Shown: piece by piece, positions 11,677-23,393 of the stretch
How positions within the stretch are numbered: the stretch's first letter is position 1
How the letters are laid out: the number at the start of each line of letters is the position of its first letter
Origin: Myrica gale
Taxonomy: Eukaryota > Streptophyta > Magnoliopsida > Fagales > Myricaceae
Direction: 5' to 3'
DNA: 64,000 nucleotides
Assembly: GCA_963930655.1 (NCBI GenBank)
Contig: OZ005619.1
Span: 5,624,501 to 5,688,500, forward strand
Program-made: the position numbers and the translations under genes
The notes under the pieces: generated by a model
Databases searched by the model: none
Told to the model about the DNA's origin: nothing
Seen by the model: the letters and a program-made list of their open reading frames with translations, nothing else

Positions 11677-11946
11677 CCGTTTGTCTGACACTATTTTGAC
11701 CGTTACAAACAATCCTCTCAATTAGTTCAAAAGGCTTTTCAAAATCAAAACGTTAAGAGCCATCCACTTTTCTCTAATTCCAATCCGGGCGAGTGTTCCA
11801 ACGGCGAGCTGCTGAATTGTAAAAAGCAAAAAGAAAGTGGAGTGCTAATAGCAATTCCCTTCAGCTTCCCCCCCAAAAAAAGGGAACTCCCTTCGAAACC
11901 CTCTTTTCCTTGGATTACTACCGTCTATTTTCCCTGAATTCAACGG
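11677..11946. promoter_or_regulatory. Cluster of MSA-like (AACGG) elements upstream of the kinesin gene
   Basis: Four AACGG cores lie 250-520 bp before the kinesin start codon: 11677-11681 (as CCGTT), 11700-11704 (as CCGTT, in TAACGGTC), 11800-11804 (CCAACGGC) and 11942-11946 (TTCAACGGCT). The last three fit the mitosis-specific activator consensus YCYAACGGYY reasonably well. MSA elements are bound by three-repeat MYB factors and drive G2/M expression of plant mitotic genes, including kinesins. The match is by eye. Confidence 0.5.
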
Positions 11947-12194
11947 CTCAGATCTCCCTAATTAATCTCGAATCACCCACAATCCTGCTTCTTCCCCCTC
12001 TTTCCATTTCAAGAAGCTTCTGTGTTACCGTTTACCCTTTATCCCTCCCTCTGTACTTCGCGTTGGTTTTCCAGAAAGGTTCTTGAGGTTTTCCTGGGAA
12101 GTTTGTGGCGCTTTTTAGCTCTTAAATTTCCAACTGGGTCAGTGAGAAAACATTCTGGGCATGTTTGAATAGCGAGAAAAAAAAACCCTGTAGA

Positions 12195-15100
12195 ATGCCT
12201 GTGTCAACAAGGTCTCAGATCAGCTACAGGGGACGAAATGAAACAACTCCAGAGCAGAGGACCAGGACTAAAGCTAATAAAGAAGACACCCATGTGAGTG
12301 TTGCTCTGAGAAACCCACACCATGGCCTCAAAGAGAAGATGAAAGCCTTGACTGTCTTGTATGAGCAGCAAAAGCAAGCTTCTGCAGCAGTCAAGAACCA
12401 ATCTTTGAGGTCCGAAGAGCCCCGGTTTTCCACCCACCCTAGCGTCGAGCTCCTCGTTAGTTCTTGTAAAAAAGAAGACAAGGAGTTAAAGCCAAAGCAT
12501 GTCATGAGAGAGAACTCACTGCCCACAGTACCTAGTTCTACTGATACAAGAACGTATGTGCTGCCTCAGCCACCGATCGCTGATGCCAAGGAGAATGTGG
12601 TGGCGGGTCTGGATCGAATCGTGGGGTTTTCGTGCCAAAGGAAGGCAGCGGTCTCAAACACGGTGGCACGGAAGCTCTCAATGGGCACATCAGAACCGCC
12701 GCCGGAGGTCAAAGGTATGGGACTGAGCCAGAATGTGCAAGAATTGGAGAGACTGGAGAGTGTTTCGGAGAATCCCAGCACGTCTGGGAGTCGGATTCTT
12801 GTGTTTGTGAGGCTTAGGCCGATGGCGAAGAAGGAGAACGAAGCAGGTTCGAGGTGTTGTGTCCGGATTGTCAATCGGCGGGACCTTTATCTGACGGAAT
12901 TTGCGAATGAGAATGATTATCTGAGGCTAAAGAGGCTTCGCGAACGTCATTTTACCTTCGACGCTTCATTTGCGGACAATTCTACTCAACAGGAGGTTTA
13001 TTCCACAACGTGAGTTTGTAAAGTTATGATCATTTACTTCATTTTCTTTTGTTAGATCTCAGCGATTTTACGTGAGTTTGTAATGTTCATTTTCATGGAG
13101 CATTTTGGTGTATATGTTATTGCATAATATTGCTTTCTTTGCAGGATAAATCCTGAATATTATAAGTCTGCAAATCATAATCAAATATGTGTGCTTGTTT
13201 CAGTGGCTTTACCAGCCCATTTCTTCATGTTTGCTTCCAGTGAAAACGAGAGTTGCGGAAGGAAAATCAAATTGCGTCTAATTGTTATTCATTGCTGCTA
13301 TTGACGCGAAAGAATCGGAAAATTCAACCCCATTAAGCGAATTGCACTTGTAGTGTCTGTAAAATTGATGGCTTATTTTTGCTGAAGTCAAGAGCTTTGA
13401 ATCCTCATCTTAAGTTTCTTTCCTTTCCCTACATTTGCTCAGCAAACAAACGAAAGAATAGGTTGATTCTAAGGCATAAAAGAAAATTCCTGCTCGTGTT
13501 GCCTGATACTCTAAAGTTATGTTAATTCCAATTCCTATTGTGATTGTGAACCACATCATTTTGTGCTCCAAATGAGCAATCAGGAGCACATTCTTCAACT
13601 AGTTATAGAGAAGTAACACAATCGGGTACCTATTTGTATTTTCAGAACAGACGAGCTTGTGGAGGCTGTTCTTCAGGGAAGGAATGGGTCAGTATTCTGC
13701 TATGGTGCCACTGGAGCTGGGAAAACCTATACAATGCTAGGTACGACAGAGAATCCTGGAGTGATGGTTTTGGCAATTAAGGATCTCTTCACCAAGATAA
13801 GGCAAAGGAGCTCTGATGGAAACCACTCGGTTCATCTTTCCTATCTTGAGGTCTACAACGAAACCGTCCGGGACTTGCTCTCCCCTGGAAGGCCTCTGGT
13901 TCTTAGAGAAGATAAACAGGTATTCTTCTAGTTCATGTACTGCATTCACTAATATCTGGACTGAAAATTTCCTTCTATGGTTGACATTGCTACATGATTA
14001 TACACTTTTTGCATACATGTGAAAAGCTTTTGCCATGCAACAGCAAGTTTGTTGTCACATAAATGGTCAGACAAAAAACATTTCATTTGACCTGAACTTA
14101 TCCATACAATTTATCAAGCAAATCTTATGACTACTTTCTGGAAAGTATTTTATAAGATCTGGTAGCAATTGGATATGTCGATAAAAAAGAGGCACTAGTT
14201 TAGTTTTCTTGTTGACTTGAATCAAAAATATTTAAATGGTCTGGTATAGAAAGGTGATTGTTCAGTGCTTTTCACAGGGTATCATGGCACCAGGTCTTAC
14301 ACAGTACAGAGCTTATTCAACAGATGAAGTAATAGTCCTCCTTGCTATTATAATTTGCAAGTTCAGACAGCTAATTAGATGGCAACTAAGATTACCTTTT
14401 GCTTTTACTTGGATTGCTCTAGGTGATGGCAATGCTTCAACAAGGAAACCAAAACCGAACTACTGAACCGACTCGCGCCAATGAAACTTCTTCACGTTCT
14501 CACGCAATCCTGCAGGTCAAGGAGAAATATATAAACTTTTTATGTTCTTAAACTTATGAGTGTACTAGTAGTCTGTACACCAGAGTACTTAATTTAGTTT
14601 CCCTACATTATGTCAAATACAGGTTGTGGTTGAATACCGAGTTAAAGATGCTGCTATGAATGTCGCTAATCGAGTGGGCAAGCTCTCACTAATTGATCTT
14701 GCTGGGTCGGAGAGAGCCCTTGCTACAGATCAGAGAACACTGAGATCTCTTGAAGGTGCCAACATAAATCGATCACTCCTTGCACTGAGCAGCTGTATCA
14801 ACGCTCTAGTGGAGGGTAAGAAACATATACCATACCGAAATTCAAAGCTCACACAACTTCTCAAGGATTCACTAGGTGGAGCTTGTAACACCGTAATGAT
14901 TGCCAATATCAGCCCAAGCAATCTCTCATTTAGTGAAACCCAAAACACTCTTCACTGGGCTGATAGAGCCAAGGAAATCCGGACAAAGGTTTATCCTCTT
15001 ATCCTCTCATAATTTCACTTCCATTCTTTTACATTTGTGATTGGGACCAGATTCTCTACATGTTGGACTGTTCGAAGTTATATTGCAACGCAGAATTGTC

Positions 15101-16324
15101 ATTTTGTCTTCAAGGGAGTGCCGTCTAATTATTTGCAAGTTAACCAGAATTGTATTCGATGCTTCTGAAAATTTGACTATTTGTTCTGGTACCGCTGACA
15201 CAACAACTAGACGTCCCTTAGTGTTCATGGCTAAGAGATATAAAACTAGTATTCATGATGATACATGACAAAAGTTTCGTGTCCACCTTCTTGCAGGCAT
15301 GCGAGGCAAACGAAGAATTAGAGCAAGCTCCTGAATCTGAAGCTGATCAGGCTAAGCTATTACTTGAATTGCAGAAAGAAAACCGTGAATTGCGAGTACA
15401 GCTGGCACGTCAGCAACATAAATTATTGACCCTTCAAGCACAAGCCTTGGCTGCTAAAGCCTCTCCAACCCTGTCTTCAGTTACTTCTCTGTTGACTCCT
15501 ATAACCGCCTCTCAACCAAATGAAAAACGAAAAACAAGACCCTCCTTCTTAGCTGGGAATTGTTTCACACCAGAATCCAAGAAAAAGGGGGTAGAGGAAG
15601 ATAAAGAGCTCCGTAGGACTGTGAAGGGTTTGGAGGCAGAAATTGAGAAAATGAGAAAGGATCATACTTTGCAGCTGAAGCAGAAGGATGATCTGATTCG
15701 TGAGCTCTCACGGAAGAGTGAAAAGCCATCGGGAGTGGGAGTGGATGGAGTGAATAGGGTAGTCACCAGGGCTCCCTTGCGGCCAAAGGAGCCAAGCACT
15801 GGTGAGTTAAAGAGTCCCAGTCACCGGTTCCGGTCACCAGTCCCTACAGCTAAAAAAAGAAGCTTTTGGGATATAACAGCTAACAGCCCATCAGTGGCTA
15901 CACTAAATGGAAGAAAAACTAGAAGCCATGTAATTTCTGAACCTGCTGCGGCTCCCTCCATGCTTCTACAGGTACTGTGATTACTTGCACATTCTACTTT
16001 GTAGTAGATGTCGGGCGTTATAAAAGTTATATATATAGACGTGCATGGGCGCACACACACACAGACGTGTATACGCGAGGGATGCCTCTAATTAGGGAGT
16101 GGCCAGAGGGCTTCCTCATTAAACCAAAATATTTTCCCCTCAGAAACGGCATGCCTCCCCCGTTCTTTCTTGTCTTTTATTTATCTATAAGAGGTTTCTT
16201 TCTTCTGCAACTGATGCAGCTTGCATATCCATGTTTCTGGTTTGTGTTCATGTTCGGACCACATGTCATCAACTACATCATGCAGCCTGGTTTTGCTCGT
16301 CAGAACCCTGAGCCATTTAAGTAA
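12195..16324 (+). CDS. KIN8A: Kinesin-8 family motor protein (KIN-8A type)
   Basis: Seven exons give 770 residues: 12195-13009, 13646-13919, 14278-14328, 14423-14515, 14623-14988, 15297-15971 and 16286-16324, all GT-AG with consistent phases. The start MPVSTRSQ was chosen because plant KIN-8A proteins begin this way. The N-terminal 200 residues are a basic, low-complexity extension. The motor runs from about residue 201 (ILVFVRLRP) to 533, with P-loop GATGAGKT (292-299), switch I NETSSRSH (400-407) and switch II DLAGSE (436-441). The GATGAGKT form, rather than GQTGSGKT, is usual for kinesin-8. Coiled coils follow at about 540-585 and 635-680, then a basic Ser/Pro-rich tail. Kinesin-8 members are ATP-driven microtubule plus-end motors that often limit microtubule length. 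The plant KIN-8A role is less clear. The last exon has only 12 codons plus stop (PGFARQ...). Reading through exon 6 instead would add two residues after the last Gln. Confidence 0.93.
16049..16062. repeat. (CA)n microsatellite in kinesin intron 6
   Basis: A short run of CA dinucleotides (cacacacacacaca) within the last intron of the kinesin gene. Likely length-polymorphic. Confidence 0.7.
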
Positions 16325-16948
16325 CAACACTAGAAGAAGAAGAAAAGGCAGGAAGAAGATTACTGTGTTGGGATTAAAAGTTTTTATTTCTGAGGACGTT
16401 CATCTGCTCTTAGTGAAGGTCGAGCATGAAGAAAATTTATTGCTTGGTAGGTGTTGCTCGTGTTTTCTTCCACTTGTCATGCCATTAACCGAGGGGACAA
16501 TGAAAAATGTTTTGCTCATTATGTTATTCTTTTTCGATCAATGCCTTCAGTAGTTAACATTATTATTAGCACCTTATTTATCCCCATGCTTGGAGAATCC
16601 CAGAAAATAATAGATTTGTACATGTTTCTTCTTTTTAGAATTTGATTTGAATTGCGTTCCCCCCCCCCCCCCCGTCTTGCATACCATCTGATGATCCATT
16701 TAATATCATTGGGAACAAGTTTCAGATTTGTTCTTTTAATTGATTGACTTACCAAATGTTCATTTTCTTCTTTCCCTTTTGTTATTCGTTTTTGTCAATA
16801 AGTTAATGACATGTTTAGTTCTTAAAATTTGCCCTCATTTTAACAATGTCCTTAGGAGTTTTTATGCTGGATTTTACCAAGAACGTGTTAAAAAGGTAAT
16901 TTCGTCACGTCACATCGAAGAAGTGTCCATTTTGAGATGTACAACTAT

Positions 16949-17117
16949 GGGTGGGTTTGTGTGGTAAAATTTTTGCTATTGGGTTTAGTGAAAAAGTGAA
17001 GAGAGGTAATATTTTATAATTTTTGTAATATTTTATATTTTTTGATGGAAGAGAGAGATATTATATTGGAGTATTTTATTAGGAGATATGGGTAAAATTT
17101 TAGTTACAAACGCAGCC
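16949..17117. mobile_element. PIF/Harbinger-like MITE
   Basis: A 169-bp element with ends GGGTGGGTTTGTG and, in reverse complement at the right, GGCTGCGTTTGTA. It is flanked by TAT on both sides (16946-16948 and 17118-17120). The interior shares the phrase 'gtgaaaaagtgaagagag' with other MITEs of this family in the window. Confidence 0.6.
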
Positions 17118-17594
17118 TATATCACCTGATTTTTGTAATTTATGTAACCTAAAAGATGTAACGTAATGTGGTTACTATATAAAGAGATTCGTAAGGGGTG
17201 TAATTTCTTTTGATTGTGGTTATTTTTGTCTAAACCGATAAGCTATGCTGGTGATTATTAAATTTTGGGCCCACAAAGTACCACATTCTCCCGGTCCATA
17301 TAATATAATACTTATTGGGCTCCACCACCAGGTTAACCTAGAGATCATAGTTTCATCATTGCAGAACAATATTACTCGGCATTCCAGCGGCCAAAACACG
17401 CAACGCAACCTCCACAATTAACCACGTCAATAGGATAGGACACCCGAGTTACCTCCTCCCTCCTCTCAGTCCGCCATGAGGTCCTAAACATTTCCATATT
17501 TATATTACCATTGTTGATAGCATGGCAAAAAGGACCTAACACCAGCTCAATTAAGTTTTTAAACGAGCGGAGGACGGAACGACCTGATTCGTAA

Positions 17595-18288
17595 GAGCAT
17601 TTCTAGTAAGTTTTTTATTCTAACATTTTGGTTAGAATAGAGAACCAATTTAACAAAAAAAGCCAAAAAAACACTCTTTAACAGCTTATCTATTTTAACA
17701 GTTTTTAGCTAAAAATTTTAACATGTGAACAGTGGTTCTCTATATTTAGATAATCACTGTTCACTTCTCTATAATAAAATATTTATTTTTTTCTTATTTT
17801 TTTCTTTTTCTTTCTCTTTTCTTAATACATTTTAGACTAAATAAAGACTAACTTAATACATTTTAAACTAAATAAAGACTAACTTAATACATTTTTAAAA
17901 ATATGATCGTTAAAATAAGACGATTAGTCATTTATAAATATGACCGTTAGGATAAGAAATTTTTTTTAAAATCTAATCGTTGAGATAAGATAAACTTAAA
18001 AATGCTGAGCGTTAGGAAAAGACAAAAATTAAAAAATCCACCCTTTTTAGGATAAGACAATTAATCAAAAATATAACCGTTACAATAAAATGAATATTAA
18101 AAAATATAAATGTTAGAGAAATAATAAAGAAATATTTGAATAATAATATTTAAATAAAATAGTAAAAGTAGATGGTTAAAATAGAGAAGCTGCTGTGGGT
18201 GTTTTTAAAAAGTTGATAGTTAAAATAGAGAAGTGTACTTTTTGATTAAATTAGAGAGTTAAATTTAAATAAACTAGTAGGAATGCTC
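17595..18288. mobile_element. 694-bp TIR element, PIF/Harbinger-like, non-coding
   Basis: The ends GAGCATTTCTAGTA and, at the right in reverse complement, GAGCATTCCTACTAG form terminal inverted repeats flanked by TAA (17592-17594 and 18289-18291). Sub-terminal inverted phrases ('taaaatagagaa', 'ttctctat') extend the symmetry. The interior has short tandem phrases ('actaacttaatacattttaaactaaataaag' repeated twice; 'tatgaccgttaggataaga' variants). It has no coding frame and belongs to the widespread plant 'GAGCAT' MITE type. Confidence 0.7.
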
Positions 18289-18669
18289 TAAAAGAGGTAA
18301 CCACCTGGAGTAAATTGATAGTAGTTTGAAAATCGATGAGTGATTTGATAGTCTGCTCTGCTAGCTAGGCAGCCATTTCCATTGGTACGCATACCTATGG
18401 CCCAGCATTGACTTGACTCGTTAAGTTCTCCGTAAGCCAATCTTGGGATATTCCATCGTTATCTTGAAGGGTCACTCAGCTGAACCCAGCCAGTGGCCCA
18501 GAGCCAAGCTCTAGAGGGAGTTCCAAGTGGTCACACTTTCAAATCAAGAAAGAAATGACTTTCAGTCGTAGACAAGGGCCCAAACAAGCCCTTCAGTCCT
18601 CCGCATGTCAATCAGAGTGTCCACATCTTGAGCTTCAGTGAGCCTGGACTCAACCAACTTGAATCTTGA

Positions 18670-19480
18670 GCAATGAAGATGGATAATATAAGTCTGAAGA
18701 TGGATAATATAAATCGCGGCGTAGGTAATAACATGCATTAGCAAGCTGTGATAGATCATATATTTTTTCTGCCGATAACAAAGTCACGGATCACGTAAAT
18801 ACATAATATTATAAAGTAAGCGCTTATGTATTATCATAGATAAAGACATAGATCACGTGATCTCCATGCACTAAACATCATTTTATGATTAGGATATTGA
18901 AGGCCAATTGTAATGTTTAGTAAGTTTGTCAATCCATTAATATCTTGAGTTTTAATTTTAGCAATGATGGTGGATAATATGAGTCACGTAGGTAATAACA
19001 TGCATTAAGAAACTATGTGACGTATCATATATTTATCTGTTAATAACAAAGTCGCGAATCACGTGGATACAAAATATTATAAAGTAAGCGCTTATATATT
19101 ATTAGGGGATATAGACATGGATCGCATGCTCTCTATGCACTACGCATCCTTTTGTGATGAGGACATTGAATGACAATTGTAACGTTTAAGAAGAAGGTCA
19201 TTCTTTAATATCTTGTGTTTTGATTTAAGCAATGAAGATAGATAATATGAGTCACGTAGATAATAACATGGATTAAGAAGCTATGTGACAAATCATATAT
19301 TTATCTATTAATTACAGAGTCGCATGTCACGTGAATATAAAATATTATAAATTAGTAAGCGCTTACATATTATAGGAGATAAAGACATAAATCACGTGGT
19401 CTTCATGCACTAAACACCCCTTTTATGATGATGACATTAAATGCCAATTGTATTGTTTAGGAGACCGTCACAACATTTAG
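18670..19480. repeat. Three-copy tandem array (~270-bp unit) with conserved palindromes
   Basis: Imperfect tandem copies start near 18670, 18961 and 19229 with the phrase 'gcaatgaagatggataatat'. Each copy carries GTAAGCGCTTA (18816-18826, 19084-19094, 19355-19365; spacing 268 and 271 bp) followed by 'tattat...ggagata.agacat'. Each copy also has one or two CACGTG motifs. The first copy has an extra 21-bp internal duplication of 'gaagatggataatata'. No coding frame runs through the array. Confidence 0.8.
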
Positions 19481-22400
19481 TAAGCCTTTTGAGCCGAACA
19501 ACCACCGTAACTCTCTTGTTTTGTTTTTTTGTTTATAGGATTATGTATTGATGAAGTTGTATCCTATCCTCGTGATTAACAAAATTGGAACTATACATTT
19601 TTTTATGGGTAGAAATTGAATTGCACTTAATTTCTATTAATATACGTCTTTACATATATTTTTTAAACATCCTCGTCATGACAAAAAACATTATGGCTCC
19701 GCCACTGTGCATGTGCGTTCACACTTCCATGCACAGATGCACGGCCTACCCGTGGATCCAAGCCTTTCCCCGAATTTATATCCTAGGCCTCACCCAAATG
19801 GATCCCGATCATCTCAGCCTAAAATTCCTTCCAACGAGTGCTCATTTATGCCCGATTCAGCCATATTCGTATACGAGTCTTTTTCACCAAAAGTTAGTAA
19901 CTCACAGAAAACTGAAATCAGTTCGAATTGGAGATGTCTATTTTCAATGTGATCAGCAGTCTATCTTGGACTTCGTCCCCATTAATGGATTAACTTTTGG
20001 TAGACGAAGCGGACATATGTCTAAAAAATAGACTACCTCAATTCCCTTCTCTCTTCTAGGTACCCTTTATTTTCTAAATATTTTCGTATTTCTTTCTTAT
20101 ATTTTCAACATAATCTTATATACATTGCCATTTTCCATCTCCTTTTTCTCTGTACTCTTTGAATACCTATCCTTGTTATAGCCATAATAATACTGAGAAA
20201 AGCTTCACTGAATTTAATGCATCAGTAGTTTCATTTTCCCATTTCCTTTTCAGGAATTCACTTTTTCAACCTCTATGCAGTAGCCTCTTGATTCCGAACG
20301 TACTCCACACTCAGCCGGCATGGATCATAAACCACAGCTTTAGACGATCGAGTACCCTCTGCAAACATAATCTATAGACTATAAAACATAACACAAGTAG
20401 CGGCTCTGCATGCCCTACAGACATGTATTATTGGAGTTTCTTTAATATAAAGCCGTTTTGTGTGTGGGGCTCCCTAGTTTTTTTTTGTCTCTTGGGTGGT
20501 AAAAGGCCAAGCTTTCATTTATTGGAGTAATAATGGTATAAAGAGGTTGGCTACACCTAACTTTTATGTTTACAGCCAGCAACTTTTGAATCCTTTTGAA
20601 GAATGATAAGAAGATGATCAGAACAACCTTTGGGTTCTATGAAGGTAGAGTCTCTCAAGCAACTTGATCTTGTCGATTCCCAGCTGTATCCCAAAGCCTC
20701 TCAAGTGCCCCTTCCTCTTCCTCATGGGTTCTGTGAATGCTTTGTTTCTTTTATTTTATTTATCTTTTCTCCAGAACAGGGACAGAATTTCTTACTTGAA
20801 ACTTGAAAAACCTTAAAACTAGTAGAGGGGAATGGAGTCATGGACACTAGCAAAAAGACAAACTACTCTTTTGGATATGCCCAAATCACCCATGTAAAAG
20901 ATGCGGGCGGTATTTTTTTCTTGGGGGTAGAAAATGTCATTTGCAGATGTGCAAAATAAAGAATGTGTGGGCTATACTTTAGTACATAAAGTCACAAAAT
21001 GAGGAGATTAGGAGAATGTGGCCCTATGAGATTTTTTTTTAAAAAAAAAAAAACCGGCAGAGAATCAAATGGCCTAGGTGGAAAGCAGTCAACAAGGGTG
21101 GGGGAAAGCTCAGTTCTATGTCAGAAATTGGATATGAATTTTCTTTTTGTATTTTGCTTTTGATGACTTCTATGATTAGGCTTTAATAAAATTTCTTGGG
21201 ATCATTTCAAACACTAAACTTGGGCACCAAAAGCAATGATTGGAACCATCTTACACTTTTAGACCAAGTGCTGAAATTTTTTGGGAGGGTTGGATGTATG
21301 AACTATAAGTTCCTAATGGATCCTAGCTAAACAGGGAAAGAAGAAAATCTTAAAGAAACCAAAGAAAAGAACAGAGCCAACCTATCATTGTTGAACACTT
21401 GAACTTACTTTACAATGGAGAGAGAGCAGCAAAGCCCTTTCTCATCCCCAGCCGTACACAGCTCATAAGGGGAAAAAAAAAGAACTGTCATTTCCCTGTT
21501 CATTATGAACAAGAAGAGAATGGTTCTGCATAATGTTCTTTCCAAAAATGTTTTCTGCAGAGGAGTGGCATGATTTATGTTAAGTGTTTATGGTACTCGT
21601 GTGAGTCATGTGAGCCAAATCTGTGACCTATGAGGTCTTTCTTTCTCTCTTATCTGAGAGTAAAGAGACTGCTTGCCACTTTTAACTCTTCCAAATCGAA
21701 ATATCATCCAGATAAATTGAGAAGCTTTTCGATTCTCAAGGCTATTCAGGAAGCTTACCACTTTTCAAGACTCAGATTTGCCAACTTGAATTCCCATTTC
21801 AGATTATCAGATGTACTAACTAAGCCATAAATAGAAACACCATCTAAATAGATGGAAAATCAAGAGTAATTAATATTTTATGCAGATAATGTTTTACTAA
21901 CAACCCATGTGGGTTTTTAGCCCTCATGAAGTCCTTTTGGCTATTAGGAGCAACCATTGCCATCTTGTCTTACATCTGTCATGGAGTCATCATGGAATCT
22001 TGGATGAGCACGAACTATATGGCCGAGTAAAGAAAAGGGTATTCCTCAAAAACCGGAGATATTAGCTTGCCTTCTAAGCCATACAGGGATATTAGCTTGA
22101 TTACTTCTTCGACTAGTTGCAGAAGAACTTCCACATAAACATGAGTACTACAGCTAAAGAAGATGAAATTAACCAAATTGCGTAGACAATCATGATTGCA
22201 TAAGCCTCCTTGTCTAATCACTTGATAAAGTTAAAGAAAGAAAATTATAAATATACACCTTCAGACCCCACCCACCATAATGTCATAATGTTGTAATGTA
22301 TTGCCCCCCTCCCCTAAACTAACAAAATACAACAACCCACTTCTTCATTTTTCTCCACAGAAAACAAAGAAAAAGCACTTAACTAGAGAGAATAGGCCTC

Positions 22401-22485
22401 CATCTCCATGATTGCAGAGCTAAACAAAGTATCAGTGGCTGCTCTTTCATAACCTCGAAGCACGAAAATGAGATTAACTAAGGCC

Positions 22486-23277
22486 TCAATTGCTGCTTAC
22501 TCTAAGCAAGTAGATACTAAGCTCAGGAGCACCATTGCTATCAGGGTTCATCATGTAGAATGCCTCAGAGTCCCTAGACCCCACAATTCTCTCGAACTTG
22601 GCCCTCATGTACATGATTTCCCCGTCGGACCCAGCTTCAACTTCATTTCCGGGCAAAACGCCGGCACCCATTGAAATTGGCTCCACGGCCTTCAAGACCT
22701 TCCAATCTTTAGGCCCACATTCTCTTCTCGTTGCAAATCCACACTTCTTCCCATTGCAATATGTCCTCCACACTGACTCTTCAAGCAGTCTCACAGCTTT
22801 CTTTTCTTCTTCTTTTTTATCACACTCCAACGCAATTCGAACCAACCCGGATGCCATTTCTCGAACCAAGCCACTAATTGGCGTCGCAAGCTCAACCAAG
22901 AAGGCTGGTTGAGAATTAGGATCCCTTTGGAACGCGAAATGAACATGCCCACGCCGATACCCAAAGAGGGTGCCTACCACTCGGGAACCAAGACCCAGCG
23001 AGAGGTTCGAGCGGTTCTTTCCAAAAGCTGTCAAAACCGATCGAACCCTGGAGACCATAACAGCTTGCAGTTTCCTCTTTGCTGCTTGTGGGGTAGCAGC
23101 GACAGGTTCCATGGCAGCACCCTTCTTCTCATCTTCCTTTTTCTCTTCCTCAATGGTTTTTGAGGAGGGCTTGAAGCTTGCAACAACTTCATCATCCTCA
23201 TTTCCAACCTTCTTTGTCCAGTGGAAGTGCCTCTTGGAAGAGAAATCTTGAGAGCTCTTAGCCATGTCTGTCTTCAT
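22486..23277 (-). CDS. MIZU-KUSSEI 1-like protein (DUF617)
   Basis: A single-exon gene of 263 residues. The start at 23277 (MKTDMAKSSQ) is the first ATG in the frame; the frame stays open a few codons further only to a TTG. An acidic/Lys-rich N-terminus is followed by a DUF617 domain from about residue 70 to the end. Its motifs are GTLFGYRRGHVHFAFQ (102-117), LVREMASGLVRIALEC, LLEESVWRTYCNGKKCGFA, ISMGAGVLPG, EIMYMRAKFERIVGSRDSEAFYMMNP and the C-terminal ELSIYLLRV. MIZ1 of Arabidopsis is needed for root hydrotropism and acts on ER-associated calcium signalling. For this paralogue the exact role is inference. Lack of introns and length are typical of the family. The 5' leader lies in a pyrimidine-rich tract. 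Confidence 0.93.
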   Translation of the reverse strand: MKTDMAKSSQDFSSKRHFHWTKKVGNEDDEVVASFKPSSKTIEEEKKEDEKKGAAMEPVAATPQAAKRKLQAVMVSRVRSVLTAFGKNRSNLSLGLGSRVVGTLFGYRRGHVHFAFQRDPNSQPAFLVELATPISGLVREMASGLVRIALECDKKEEEKKAVRLLEESVWRTYCNGKKCGFATRRECGPKDWKVLKAVEPISMGAGVLPGNEVEAGSDGEIMYMRAKFERIVGSRDSEAFYMMNPDSNGAPELSIYLLRVSSN

Positions 23278-23311
23278 ATGAGAAAGCAAATCAAAGGGAC
23301 GGCAGCTTCTT

Positions 23312-23393
23312 AAAAGATAATGCGGAGAGAGAGAGACAGAGGGACTGTGTGAGAGAGCGAGAGAGCGAGAGACAGAGAGAAAGAAGGATTCTA
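23312..23393 (-). promoter_or_regulatory. CT-rich tract in leader/core promoter of the DUF617 gene
   Basis: Seen on the plus strand as GAGAGAGAGA...GAGCGAGAGAGCGAGAGACAGAGAG. On the gene's own strand it is a CT-rich tract ending about 35 bp before the ATG. Such pyrimidine patches are common around plant transcription starts and in 5' UTRs, and they also form (GAGA)n sites for BPC factors. No TATA assignment was made. Confidence 0.45.

Larger units (their letters stand above)
5850..12194. other. Intergenic region between MULE and kinesin gene
   Basis: AT-rich DNA without a convincing gene. It contains a MITE (6228-6410), a non-autonomous MULE (8412-8958), degenerate local duplications (9000-10330) and the kinesin promoter at the right end. 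ORFs at 6776-7027 and 7155-7440 have no recognisable domain. The remaining stretches (6414-8400, 10330-11640) show only AT-rich unique-looking sequence, poly-A/T runs and decayed repeat-like fragments. Confidence 0.7.
16325..22485. other. Intergenic region between kinesin and MIZ1-like genes
   Basis: Six kb without a convincing gene. Contents, left to right: the probable kinesin 3' UTR with a run of about 15 C at about 16660-16674; a PIF-like MITE at 16949-17117; a 694-bp TIR element at 17595-18288; a tandem array at 18670-19480; an ORF of 148 codons at 19585-20031 with no recognised domain; and about 2.4 kb of unique-looking AT-rich sequence (20040-22400). I see no RNA gene in it. Confidence 0.65.

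Noticed and set aside
15977-16324. Plus-strand ORF ending with the kinesin stop codon, with an apparent hydrophobic stretch
   Set aside because: Its 5' part is intron 6. Only the last 39 bases after the acceptor at 16285 are coding. The alternative acceptor near 16218 would add an odd hydrophobic segment absent from kinesin-8 tails.
18816-19365. Possible CRISPR-like array (spaced palindromic repeats)
   Set aside because: The context is a plant nuclear genome, units are ~270 bp with whole-unit homology, and only three copies exist. This is an ordinary tandem duplication.
19585-20031. A 148-codon ORF in the intergenic region
   Set aside because: No domain or plausible splice partners. It overlaps another ORF in a different frame and the surrounding DNA is repeat-like.
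22598-23251. Several plus-strand ORFs opposite the DUF617 gene
   Set aside because: Antisense shadows of a GC-richer coding exon.
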